From NCBI GenBank assembly GCA_017537515.1, contig JAFYKO010000066.1, forward strand, positions 1 through 13,632: a DNA stretch of 13,632 nt. The letters run 5' to 3'. Shown here one piece after another: positions 1 through 9,011 of the stretch. Origin of the DNA: Clostridia bacterium. GTDB taxonomy: Bacteria > Bacillota > Clostridia > Christensenellales > UBA1242. Each line of letters starts with the position of its first letter. Position 1 is the first letter of the stretch. The translations under genes and the position numbers were made by a program. The notes beneath the pieces were generated by a model. The model was not told where the DNA came from and searched no databases. It worked only from the letters and a program-made list of their open reading frames with translations.

Positions 1-3000
1 AACTGGTGCCCCGCTTTGAGGTGTTGCAACCACAGTCATAGTTGAGCCGGCAAGAGAGCTGTCCACCACAAGGGTATATGTCTCACCACTAACTTCGGTG
101 TTTCCAAGGGCAAGTTCGTTGTTTGCCTTATCTGAAACTGAAATGAAGTTTGAGACGTCGAAGGCAACAGATTCTCTTACGCTTGCATTTTCAACTGCAC
201 CGACTGTATAACGCTTAATCACTTGCACTTCAAATGAGAGTGTAACCACCTCGGTGGTGTTATCTGCCTTTTGGATAGTGATAATCACGTCCAAAACACC
301 GCTAACAGAACTGTCTGTTGTAAGAATTGGAAGCACGCATCTGTTGTAAAGAGCATCGCCAGGTGTTGTATTTGCCTGTGCAAAACCGAGTTCGCTGAGT
401 CTGTAAGCCACAGTGTATGAGAAGTGCAATTCATTTATAATCTTATCTAGGTTTACAACCGCAACTGCACATTGCCCCTCTTCAAGTTCGAGCCTTGCTG
501 TGTTTTTGTCGACAACTTGAATCTCGGTGCCTTCATAAATATTGAAGTTTTTGAGGTTTGGGTCATTTGAGTTTGGACGGAGAAGCATACTTCCCTCATC
601 AAGGTCTGCATCTGGAAGTCTTAGTGCATAATCTGATGACGCACTAATTTCGAGATAATATCTCATTTCAAACCCGTAAGAGTCTTTGACAAGCACATAG
701 CCGACCTTACTTCCATAAAGAGCGAGTTTATCGCCTTGGACAAGCGTAACGCTTACGTCATTTATGCGTTCGATTTCGACATAACCAACTATATCGCCCT
801 TAACTTCATAAGAATAAGTTGAACTTACAGCAAGGTTTGAAGTTGAGTTTTTGCTTTCAATGTTGATTTTGCTTACGTTTTGAGTTGCGAGTTCGATGTC
901 GTCAAAGGTTGTTGTGCCTTGGGTGTAGTTTATGATAAACCTTCCGCCAGAAGTGTTTGAGTTTTGAGTTGTGCTTGGGTTTGCCTCGTCGTTTACAAAG
1001 TTGTAAACCACGCCAGGTTGCACTTCAACTTTCAAGATATCATAAGTGAAGAAGTCTGTTCCGGTTGCGTAGAATTTGAACAACAAATACACTACATTTC
1101 CGCTTGCTTCTGCACCATTTCCTTCAATATAGAAGTCGTATTTTGGATTTGAAGTTGCGTCTCCGATATACTTAATGTTGGTTGTAACATAATAGTTTGT
1201 TCCAAGCCTTACTCCATCAAGTCCACCTTCGACAATTTGGTTTGCATAGTTTTGCATTCCGCTGTAATAATATCTCACATTTGAGGCTGTTGGGTTGTTT
1301 TCAAAGTCCGCACCAACAACCATTATTGTTTCGATAGAGAAAGTTACATTATGATTTGCAAAATATTCTTCTGTGAATGGTTGTCCATCGAGGCGAGTTA
1401 TTCCAAACTCAGCGAGGCCAGAGCCCTCACGCCCGATTGCTGTATCACCAGCATAAATTGCGTTTGGTTGTTGAGAAGACTCATAGTTTTTGCCAATCTT
1501 CACGTCATAAACAAGGGTGTAGGTGTAGTATCCAATAGTTTGGTTTCTGACTTTAAGTGGAACATTTGTCAACTTGCCTATTTTTGACTCGTCGTATTTT
1601 GAGATTGTGAAGTTAGTGAGCGTGCTTGAACCAGAATCCCCGACTTTGACGTCATTAAGCTGACTTCCAGAAAGCACAACTTTTTTCATATACGAGATTT
1701 CAATTCGACTTGTAAACGCTATTGAATCCTCTCTGAAAAGGAATGTGTAAGCACTTCCGCTTGCAAGGATATATTCGGTGTCCTCACCATCCACCTTAAA
1801 TGAAAGGTTTTCTTTTGTGATTTCTTTTGTACCCACAAGAAGCCAGTCATACGCCCTGTCGCCAGAGATGGTTATTTCCCCGACTTTTTCGTCGTTTGCC
1901 CACGCTTCAAGGCTGAGGGTTTGTCTCAAATCACTTCTTGTATGGAAGCTGAAAAGCGTGGTTTGATTTGAGAACAACGCCTCTGAGTTGTCGTTTTCGA
2001 CATAGAATGTCTCATACCCTGCGTCGAGGTCGTAAAGATAATTCACATCAAGTGAGAAGATTTGAGCCATATCCGCATAGAAAGTAATTGTGTAGGTTTC
2101 AACTTCAATTCCATCAACAAACACGCCAAAAACAACGCTTTCAGTTGCGTTTGGAGACACTGCAGATGCACTGTTCCATTGGAATTGGAAGTTTGAGTTG
2201 AATGCCACGTTTTGGATATCAGTTCCAAACAAGTCGCCAGACCTTACAACAAGATAACCGCCCACAGATTTGACACTGACTTTCACTCTTTCGCCAAGAG
2301 TTATTGGCTGAACAACAGAGTTTGTCTCTGTGCTTGTGAATGTAATGCAGTTTTCACCGAAATAGTTTGTTCCATTGAGAGAAGTTTGAGCATAGCCATA
2401 AGCCCCCCACTCTCCAACGCCCTTGACATATTTTCCGTCAAGGAAGAGAGCTTCTTTTCCGAGTTGTATTTCGTCTTCAAAAGGATAATTGCAAGTCAAC
2501 GCAAGGTCAGGGATAAGGTTGAAGTTTGCAAAAGATTCGAGAGTTACATCGCCTTTTGAAAGAGTAAATATGATTGTGATTGAGGTTGAGAGTTTTGGAG
2601 CCCCGGTAAACTCAACACTAAATTTATTTTCGCTGAGGTTTATGTCCACAGTTTCAATAAATGTGTTGTTTTCTCTTATTTCCCAAGATATATCATATTG
2701 TTCAATAGTGTTTGCACCTGCACTAACAGCACTGCTGAAAAGTGTATTTGCGGTGTTTAGGTCTCCAAAGAGTTTATCTTCAAAGACAAGCGTATCAGCG
2801 GTGTAAATAATTTCGTTTGTAAGCTCTCCGCCGATTTTCATTGGAGCGTTTTGAGCATAGTTTGCTCTAAGGCTTTCCAAAACGACAAAGGTTGTTTCAA
2901 ATACATAGTCCGCATCATAAGTCTTTCCGCCGATAGTTTTATCCGCAAGAAGGACTTTCACACTCACCCTCTTTTGCCCGAGGTCGTTTTGTTTGAAGAA

Positions 3001-6000
3001 CACGCCACTTCCTGAGGTGTATTCTCCGCCGTCCACACTAAACATAAAGTCTGTGCCAGAAAGGGTGATAGTGTTTCCATTGTCCGTAATTGCAAACACA
3101 TTTGCAAAGTCAAATGTTTGGTCTGCGAGAACTTCATAAACTCCCGCATTAACTGAAACCAAGTCATTTGTTTTGTATTCATAAAGAATTGTAGATTTGA
3201 AAGTCAATTCAACGCTATGAATTGCACCATAAATTGTATAAAACACGAAGTTGATTTTTATATCATTGACAATTGTCAAGGTGTCTTTAACGCTGATGGT
3301 TTTGTTTGAAAGGTCGAAATCAAAGTATTCATCAAGATTTATGCCTTCATTTGAATAAACGTGATATTTGAGGAAGCCACTTGGAGCGAGTGCCACACCT
3401 TCAGAGCTGTTGTTGGTGATATACTTATAAAGTTCTATATTTGAGAAGTCAAAAGCCTGTCCGTAAGCAATTTCAAGGGCTGTGCTTGTGAATTTGTCTT
3501 GTCCGACTCTAAGCACATAATCAGAGATTGCCTCATAGTTTGCAATAACTCTATAAAGCACGCTTCCCATATCTTGAGAATTGCTGTCGAGTGTTACGCT
3601 TGCTTTGACAACGACTTCGCCATTAAAGTCTTTTGGCATAGAGAGTACGCCGTCGATAAGTTCGATACCACTAAGGATAATTTCCCTATCTGAAAGTTTG
3701 CTTCCGTTTTGCCATACTTCATAAATGCTGTAAGCGATTGTGTAGTCTCTTGAGTTTACAAACCCGCTTTCTGCATTGCCATTTTGAAGCATAATTCTAT
3801 ACAAATCACCACTATTTGGAAATTTGCTTTCAAGTTTTTGACCGAAATCAACAGTAATTCTGTTTGCATTTGTTTTGTAAACATATTCTGCTTCTTCTTC
3901 GTCTCCGCTTGCTATTCCGTCAGAATAAGGATAATACACATTTATTTGAGAGTTTGCCTCAACAAAGATTCTGTAAACAAGGAATGCAGTGTCGCTGTTG
4001 TCGATAAACTTCGCATAAGCAAACACGTCGGTTGTAGAATTGTTGAATTGCACAAACCCAGACTTTTTGTCGAAGATATAGCCGGCAAGTTCCATACCGT
4101 CCTCGCCAAACAATCTCACATTGTGGCTATAATTTGAACTTAGATAGTTGAACACATCGTTTGAAAGTCCATAACCACGTTTTTGACTGAGTTTGGTTGA
4201 GTCATTAAACACTTCACTGCTTGCAAACACTCCAACAACTTCAGTGGTTGTAGAATTAAGGCTTCTCGTCTTGCTTTGGTCAATAGCACTGAATGTTGAG
4301 AGGTCAGAAAGGTTGAATTCGATGTATGGGAAGATATTTGCCCCAGAGCGGAAATAGTCCACTGCTTTGAGGAAGTAACCATTTGAGTTATGCACAACAA
4401 CATAAATCTCGCTTGGTGTTTTATTTGTAAGTCTGTATGTTCCATTATTTTCAGTCAAAACATAGTTTTCGCTGAAAAGTGAAACCACAGCCCCACTCTT
4501 GTATGTGTCAAACACGTTGTTTGCACTAAGCCACGCTTCGTCGTTTGCAAAACCTACGTCAGCGTTTGCCATTTCGTTGTTTTGTTTTTGAATAGCGGTT
4601 TGGTGGTCGCCGTCTGTTTCATACTCCACAAAGTCTTTGTCAACAGGGATAAACGCAACTGGGAATGTTATTTCCGTAAAGTCATTCTTAAGCGTCAAAA
4701 TATCGTCAAAAACAACAAATTTTGTTGCAGTAACTTGCAAGCTGTTTCCACTTACGCTGTAAGGAAGTCCAGTTCCTGCAGTGCTAAGCACAAACCCGCT
4801 CTCGTTTATGTTTGCAAATAGGCTTTTGAGAGCAGTTATATTATAAACATCCGAAGAAGATTTCAAAACAAGTGTTTCTTTTCCGTTGTAGTTTTTGAAG
4901 TAATTCTCATAATCCGCACCGGCTTCATAAGGCATAATGTTTGGTGTAAGAGTGAGGGTTATGCTTGCATCGTCAACCACAACGCCGTTGTAGAGCAAGT
5001 TGAGTTTTATCACATAATCGCCAAGGATTTTCATACCCGGTTCAAGCACAATTTTTCCGCCCGCATCGAGTTTGAAGAGGTTGTATTGAATTGGTGTTTC
5101 AAGGTTGCCCGCTTCATAAATCATAGGCACGCCGTTGATTGTTTCGGCAATGCTGATTCTCACATTTTCAATTTGGGTTTCACCCGCAACAGCCAAAATT
5201 CTTCCGTATTCACCGCCCGTAAGCACTGAGATTGGTTCACTTCCAACTTGTCTTTCAAGTTCGATAACTCCGTCTTCACTGCCCACGAGTTTGATGTTTG
5301 GTTTGACAATTATTTCAAAATCTTTTGAGAAGTCTGCACTGGTTGCATCCTTGATTTTTGCAACAAGCACTCTATCTCCAAGTGAGTTTCCAGCGAAGTT
5401 GACAAGGATTTTCGCTGTTACACTTTCATCCGCACCGAGTGAGACATTAAGTTCTGTTGTGCTTGCAATAGGCACTCCGCCATATTCGACAAACTCAAAC
5501 ATTCTTCCGCTTGCATAGTCAGTTGCAACCAAAACAAAGCTTTCCGCAAGTCTTGCACGCAATGTAAGGACAACTTCCACATCAGAATCTGAGTAGATTT
5601 CGTTTGCATCAAGTTCGGCATAAACCGGGTCGGTTTTTTCTATAGCAAAAGTAGCGTCAAGGTTTGGAATAATCGTAAGTTGCACGTTGATTGTAAACCC
5701 AAGTCCAGTGTTTGCAACAAAAGTGAGTCTTGTGTTTTTGCCAAGGTAAGAATTCACCTTCAAAATTCCGTTTTCCTCGTCATACAAAATACCTTCTGGA
5801 AGCAATGTTTTGAGGTTGTAGGAAATTATGTTGCAAAGTTCATATTCCACCCCGCCAAGTTCGTACTGCACTTTAAGAAGGCCGGCAGTTCCAAACAAAT
5901 TGATTTCGCTTTCAAATTTTCCGTATCTTTCAACAAGCACTTGTGCGTTATTGTTTGCCACATAGTCATTAAGCACAGACACCCACACTTCGCCTCCGCC

Positions 6001-8706
6001 AATTCCGGCAGTATTTTTCTGAATGTCGACAATTCTTCCCTCGTCGCTTTCATAGAGATACAACGTTGCTGTTGGGCTTTGAGTAAGAGATGACGAGTAT
6101 TTTCCCTCTGCAAAACTTACTGTCTTTGAAACAAGTCCATCCCCATCGCTTATGATGTCATAATCGCTTGAAGACACCTCGTTTCCGTACTTATCCTTAA
6201 AGGTCAAAATGAAGTTTCCGTCCTCGTCGACAACTTTATCAGAGATATCCTCTCCGCCGTCCGTCAACGCATAAATACTTCCAACACTTGTTGCGAAATT
6301 GGTGTTATCAACAAATTCCGACAAAATACTGGTTGTCTTAAAGATTGGAGTGTTTTCTGTGTTTTCATAACCGCTTGCATAAGGGCTTCCGTCTCCAAAC
6401 ACAACACTTGAAGGCAATGCGTCGTAGATTTCAATTTGAACAAAGTCAGAATCTCTGTAAGCGTGGTTTGAGAGGTTTTCAAACTCAACAGAGTTTCCGC
6501 CACCAATAAAGGTTGTAACGGTTGAAGTTGGAGTTTTTTCGTATTCCCATTTAAGCCTTACAATGCTATCTTTTTCACCTTCAAGGCTTTTTGCACTCAC
6601 TGGCAAAACGTATTCCCAAGAAGTGCCGGTAAGGTTGTTGATGTCTACATTAAGAGCAGGTTTTTCAATCTTCAAAAAGCTTGAACCGTCTTCAAAGACT
6701 GAGATATACCCGTTTTCAAACTCTTCGATAAAGAGTGCAACTTCACGTTTCAAATCTTCGGTTGTGTTTGCAGAAACTTTGAAGACAATATCAAAAATAT
6801 TTTCAATGCTTTCATTTGTCTTTTGAAGGAAAGCAAGCTTGTCAAGAATCACCATTGAAGGCGAGTTTTCAACCTTGTTTCTAAGGAGTTCGCCCTTAAC
6901 TTTAAGGCTTACATCAATGCTTTGAACGGTTTTATCAACTATGATTTTGATAGGTTGAAGGTTTGTGTTTGTCTCTCTGTCCGTAACAAACTTAAACACT
7001 TCGTCTGTTGGCACGCCGTTGTGGTCAGAAAGAAGCACGACTGCAACAACTTCAAACTCTCCAGAAGCAAAGATAGTGAGGTTTGAATTTTGGAGTTCGT
7101 ATATTGTTGAAGTGATGTTAAGTGAAGAATATTTTGAATTTCCCGCACCGATTTCAGTTACGCCACTAATAACCTGTGAAAGGTCTGCATTCACTGTTGA
7201 ATAAGCAAGGTATTTGATTGTTCTGTAAGTTCCGTTTGTAACATTTGTGTTTGTGTCTGTGAATCTAATAAGTGTTGAGAGGTCAAACACTGCTGGGTTT
7301 GGGTTGTCGAGGCTGTCAATAAATGTTAGGTTAATATCTTCCGTACTACTCCAATACAAGTCTGGCTCGCTGTCAGCGTTAAGCCCGAGACATCTCCAAA
7401 CTTGATTGCTTGAAGTGATTGGGTTTGGGGCATTGTTTGGGAGTGTTGCGATTTCGTCGCCGTCAAAAAGTGTAAATTCAAACTCAAATGCACTTCCCGC
7501 ACTGTTGACTGCGATAACTTCCCAATAGCTGTTTTCGACATTTGTCGACATAACAGTTGGCATATAATATGTATTGTTTCCAACAACCTTTGTTTGGCTG
7601 TTTACAAAAACAATATCACTGCTGGTTGCGAGGAGTTTGTCGTTGTTTGTTTTGACAAACACCCTAAGGCCTATATTTTTTATTTGGCTTTGGAATTTGT
7701 TGTTTTTGCTGTCCTTAACAACAAGTCCGAGCGAAGTTTGAGAGGAGAGGTTGTTTGCAAAGATTTGTGCCTTGTGGTTGAAAGGCAAAGTCTTTTCGGT
7801 GTTAACGCTGTCTGTAAGCCCAAAACTGCTTACAACAAGCTCCGAGAACTGTAAGCCTTTTTGTGCGTGAATGCTGTTTGCATTGTTTTTGATTTCCCTC
7901 ACGAAGTTTTCAGAGTCATCGGCGTACATTTCAGCGTATCTGTCTTCAAGCACTGATGTTGTAAACACATAGGCGTTGACTTTCACGCTTGAATTTTCAA
8001 GAAGAGCATCAAAACAAGTTGTTGTGTTTGCATCAAATTCTGAGGTAAGTGCTGATTTATTTTCAACAATTGCGTTGTTGTCGCTGTTTGCCTCGAAGTA
8101 AACTTGTTTTGTTTCAGTTGTGCTGTATTTAAACTTGCTTACGCTTGGAATAAACTTAGTTTCAGCAATAAACGTATCACCCATAGCGAATTCGTCTTGT
8201 TCAATTTTTTGATTGTCGGCAGTTCTTGTTATGATTTGAATATCATAAACTGGGACATCGACATTGACTTCAACTGTTTTTTCGTCAGCTTTCATAGACT
8301 CGCTTTTAGCGGTGATAGTGCTTTGTCCGCCCAAAATCCAGTTGCTGAGGCCTTCTTCTTGGTAAGTGCCTCGAATGAGTTCGACTTCAAATGGTTGACC
8401 GAGTGTAACATATTTTGGAATAACGATGCTATTATTTGCAATATAAGTTACTCCGCCAATTTTTTCTTCGCTTACCTTATCCGAAAGCGAAAGAGTAACT
8501 TTGGTTGCGGTTACATCTTCAGTGTCGGTGCCGATTGTAATGGTAAAATCATCGTCGACGTTGTAAACCGACTGTTCGAAATGAATTGATTTAGGTTCAA
8601 CCACTTCTTTGTTGAACACGCCAACCAAAAACATTATGCCCAAAATAGCACCAAGGCCAGCGATAAACGAAAGCATTGAAACCAAAACGACTTTAAGATA
8701 CTTCAT
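1..8706 (-). CDS. Giant N-terminally membrane-anchored surface protein with Ig/cadherin-like domains (3' end outside window)
   Basis: The frame runs from an ATG at 8706 to the left edge without a stop, giving at least 2,902 residues. The start follows GAGGAG (8718-8713) with a 6-base spacer, and an upstream promoter fits it. Residues 1-4 include a lysine, and about residues 5-31 form one hydrophobic helix, either a signal-anchor or a signal peptide without an obvious cleavage site. The rest is beta-rich, acidic, rich in Asn, Thr, Ser and aromatics, and almost free of cysteine (I count about seven). Recurring signatures suggest an array of Ig-like or cadherin-like domains: LPEGILYDEENGIL (969-982) resembles the LPxGLxxDxxTGxI signature of putative Ig domains; FD-[FLV]-S-N-like strand motifs recur (about 474, 1752, 1865, 2849); strand-then-P-[ND]-[IL] linkers recur (1014, 1136, 1255, 2066). 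No catalytic motif was seen. The inferred role is cell-surface adhesion or cell-envelope architecture; the ligand is unknown. No sorting signal can be judged because the C-terminus is missing. Confidence 0.9.
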   Translation of the reverse strand, partial: MKYLKVVLVSMLSFIAGLGAILGIMFLVGVFNKEVVEPKSIHFEQSVYNVDDDFTITIGTDTEDVTATKVTLSLSDKVSEEKIGGVTYIANNSIVIPKYVTLGQPFEVELIRGTYQEEGLSNWILGGQSTITAKSESMKADEKTVEVNVDVPVYDIQIITRTADNQKIEQDEFAMGDTFIAETKFIPSVSKFKYSTTETKQVYFEANSDNNAIVENKSALTSEFDANTTTCFDALLENSSVKVNAYVFTTSVLEDRYAEMYADDSENFVREIKNNANSIHAQKGLQFSELVVSSFGLTDSVNTEKTLPFNHKAQIFANNLSSQTSLGLVVKDSKNNKFQSQIKNIGLRVFVKTNNDKLLATSSDIVFVNSQTKVVGNNTYYMPTVMSTNVENSYWEVIAVNSAGSAFEFEFTLFDGDEIATLPNNAPNPITSSNQVWRCLGLNADSEPDLYWSSTEDINLTFIDSLDNPNPAVFDLSTLIRFTDTNTNVTNGTYRTIKYLAYSTVNADLSQVISGVTEIGAGNSKYSSLNITSTIYELQNSNLTIFASGEFEVVAVVLLSDHNGVPTDEVFKFVTDRETNTNLQPIKIIVDKTVQSIDVSLKVKGELLRNKVENSPSMVILDKLAFLQKTNESIENIFDIVFKVSANTTEDLKREVALFIEEFENGYISVFEDGSSFLKIEKPALNVDINNLTGTSWEYVLPVSAKSLEGEKDSIVRLKWEYEKTPTSTVTTFIGGGNSVEFENLSNHAYRDSDFVQIEIYDALPSSVVFGDGSPYASGYENTENTPIFKTTSILSEFVDNTNFATSVGSIYALTDGGEDISDKVVDEDGNFILTFKDKYGNEVSSSDYDIISDGDGLVSKTVSFAEGKYSSSLTQSPTATLYLYESDEGRIVDIQKNTAGIGGGEVWVSVLNDYVANNNAQVLVERYGKFESEINLFGTAGLLKVQYELGGVEYELCNIISYNLKTLLPEGILYDEENGILKVNSYLGKNTRLTFVANTGLGFTINVQLTIIPNLDATFAIEKTDPVYAELDANEIYSDSDVEVVLTLRARLAESFVLVATDYASGRMFEFVEYGGVPIASTTELNVSLGADESVTAKILVNFAGNSLGDRVLVAKIKDATSADFSKDFEIIVKPNIKLVGSEDGVIELERQVGSEPISVLTGGEYGRILAVAGETQIENVRISIAETINGVPMIYEAGNLETPIQYNLFKLDAGGKIVLEPGMKILGDYVIKLNLLYNGVVVDDASITLTLTPNIMPYEAGADYENYFKNYNGKETLVLKSSSDVYNITALKSLFANINESGFVLSTAGTGLPYSVSGNSLQVTATKFVVFDDILTLKNDFTEITFPVAFIPVDKDFVEYETDGDHQTAIQKQNNEMANADVGFANDEAWLSANNVFDTYKSGAVVSLFSENYVLTENNGTYRLTNKTPSEIYVVVHNSNGYFLKAVDYFRSGANIFPYIEFNLSDLSTFSAIDQSKTRSLNSTTTEVVGVFASSEVFNDSTKLSQKRGYGLSNDVFNYLSSNYSHNVRLFGEDGMELAGYIFDKKSGFVQFNNSTTDVFAYAKFIDNSDTAFLVYRIFVEANSQINVYYPYSDGIASGDEEEAEYVYKTNANRITVDFGQKLESKFPNSGDLYRIMLQNGNAESGFVNSRDYTIAYSIYEVWQNGSKLSDREIILSGIELIDGVLSMPKDFNGEVVVKASVTLDSNSQDMGSVLYRVIANYEAISDYVLRVGQDKFTSTALEIAYGQAFDFSNIELYKYITNNSSEGVALAPSGFLKYHVYSNEGINLDEYFDFDLSNKTISVKDTLTIVNDIKINFVFYTIYGAIHSVELTFKSTILYEYKTNDLVSVNAGVYEVLADQTFDFANVFAITDNGNTITLSGTDFMFSVDGGEYTSGSGVFFKQNDLGQKRVSVKVLLADKTIGGKTYDADYVFETTFVVLESLRANYAQNAPMKIGGELTNEIIYTADTLVFEDKLFGDLNTANTLFSSAVSAGANTIEQYDISWEIRENNTFIETVDINLSENKFSVEFTGAPKLSTSITIIFTLSKGDVTLESFANFNLIPDLALTCNYPFEDEIQLGKEALFLDGKYVKGVGEWGAYGYAQTSLNGTNYFGENCITFTSTETNSVVQPITLGERVKVSVKSVGGYLVVRSGDLFGTDIQNVAFNSNFQFQWNSASAVSPNATESVVFGVFVDGIEVETYTITFYADMAQIFSLDVNYLYDLDAGYETFYVENDNSEALFSNQTTLFSFHTRSDLRQTLSLEAWANDEKVGEITISGDRAYDWLLVGTKEITKENLSFKVDGEDTEYILASGSAYTFLFREDSIAFTSRIEISYMKKVVLSGSQLNDVKVGDSGSSTLTNFTISKYDESKIGKLTNVPLKVRNQTIGYYTYTLVYDVKIGKNYESSQQPNAIYAGDTAIGREGSGLAEFGITRLDGQPFTEEYFANHNVTFSIETIMVVGADFENNPTASNVRYYYSGMQNYANQIVEGGLDGVRLGTNYYVTTNIKYIGDATSNPKYDFYIEGNGAEASGNVVYLLFKFYATGTDFFTYDILKVEVQPGVVYNFVNDEANPSTTQNSNTSGGRFIINYTQGTTTFDDIELATQNVSKINIESKNSTSNLAVSSTYSYEVKGDIVGYVEIERINDVSVTLVQGDKLALYGSKVGYVLVKDSYGFEMRYYLEISASSDYALRLPDADLDEGSMLLRPNSNDPNLKNFNIYEGTEIQVVDKNTARLELEEGQCAVAVVNLDKIINELHFSYTVAYRLSELGFAQANTTPGDALYNRCVLPILTTDSSVSGVLDVIITIQKADNTTEVVTLSFEVQVIKRYTVGAVENASVRESVAFDVSNFISVSDKANNELALGNTEVSGETYTLVVDSSLAGSTMTVVATPQSGAPV
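4621..5700 (-). repeat. Degenerate ~100-120-residue repeats inside the giant protein
   Basis: Within residues 1003-1362, a hydrophobic beta strand ending in Pro plus Asn-Ile, Asn-Leu or a similar pair recurs: QLTIIPNL (Pro1014), EIIVKPNI (Pro1136), TLTLTPNI (Pro1255) and VAFIPVD (Pro1354). The spacings are 122, 119 and 99 residues, about the size of one Ig-like beta sandwich plus linker. A related ending, NLIPDL, occurs at Pro2066. The repeats are visible only at protein level; I see no near-identical DNA repeats. I infer tandem, strongly diverged domains whose last strand leads into a proline linker. Confidence 0.5.
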
Positions 8707-8712
8707 AAATTT

Positions 8713-8718
8713 CTCCTC
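8713..8718 (-). promoter_or_regulatory. Ribosome binding site of the giant gene
   Basis: Minus-strand GAGGAG lies six bases before the ATG at 8706. It fixes the start of the giant frame and leaves the N-terminal hydrophobic helix intact. Confidence 0.85.
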
Positions 8719-8722
8719 AAAA

Positions 8723-8738
8723 CTTGCAAACTTGCAAA
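8723..8738. repeat. Tandem CTTGCAAA repeat just upstream of the giant gene's RBS
   Basis: Two perfect abutting copies of CTTGCAAA (8723-8730 and 8731-8738) lie in the 5' untranslated leader. A third CTTGCAAAA sits at 8767-8775. The same core appears as a palindrome upstream of clpP. It could be a regulator site or simply a chance A+T-rich motif. Confidence 0.45.
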
Positions 8739-8782
8739 AAGCCTAAAATTTTGTTCGTGTGAAAATCTTGCAAAATTGCTCA

Positions 8783-8809
8783 CTATATATATTTTTCGAC
8801 ATTATATAG
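8783..8809. repeat. A+T-only inverted repeat in the giant gene leader
   Basis: CTATATA (8783-8789) and TATATAG (8803-8809) are perfect 7-base arms around a 13-base loop, in the leader expected to be transcribed from the promoter at 8865-8837. A second TATAAT-like hexamer (8806-8801) lies in one arm but has no good -35 partner at a normal spacing. An A/U-only hairpin would be weak. Confidence 0.4.
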
Positions 8810-8836
8810 TTATTATTTATATAAATATACAAATTT

Positions 8837-8865
8837 ATTATATAAATTTTTTCCGCCTAAGTCAA
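8837..8865 (-). promoter_or_regulatory. Sigma-A promoter for the giant surface gene
   Basis: On the minus strand TTGACT (8865-8860) is followed by a 17-base spacer and a perfect TATAAT (8842-8837). Transcription should begin near 8830, leaving a leader of about 120 bases. The DNA upstream of the -35 (8866-8945) is almost pure A+T with A-runs on the transcribed direction, which could act as an UP element or be curved. The promoter lies downstream of the clpX terminator, so the giant gene looks independently transcribed. Confidence 0.8.
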
Positions 8866-8945
8866 ACAAAATTTTACATTTTCTTTTATTTTTCTTATTT
8901 ATTTTTATTTTTTACCTTTTTTTGATTAATATTTGAAAAATTTCC
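8866..8945. other. Extremely A+T-rich spacer upstream of the giant gene promoter
   Basis: This part of the clpX-to-giant-gene spacer (8707-9011 has no gene) is nearly all A and T, with repeated runs of A on the minus strand separated by single T or G bases. I see no open frame, repeat unit or RNA gene in it. Its position directly upstream of a strong -35 suggests an UP-like or intrinsically bent region. Confidence 0.5.
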
Positions 8946-8967
8946 CCCTTTGCAGAATGCATTTTGC

Positions 8968-8993
8968 AAAAAAAATACGCACTCTCGTGCGTA
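8968..8993 (-). terminator. Intrinsic terminator of clpX
   Basis: A perfect 7-base-pair stem (arms 8987-8993 and 8976-8982) closes a GAGA tetraloop on the minus strand and is followed directly by eight T residues (8975-8968). It starts 19 bases after the clpX stop codon. This is a classic Rho-independent terminator and should end the tig-clpP-clpX transcript. Confidence 0.92.
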
Positions 8994-9011
8994 AAATACG
9001 GAATTAAATTC

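Noticed and set aside
8104..8589. 161-residue plus-strand frame opposite the start of the giant gene
   Set aside because: It is rich in Phe, Cys, Asn and Ile, as expected from the reverse complement of a beta-rich coding frame, and has no promoter or RBS.
8801..8806. Second TATAAT upstream of the giant gene
   Set aside because: No -35 hexamer lies at 16-18 bases; the nearest TTGTAT is about 20 bases away. It sits inside an A+T palindrome.
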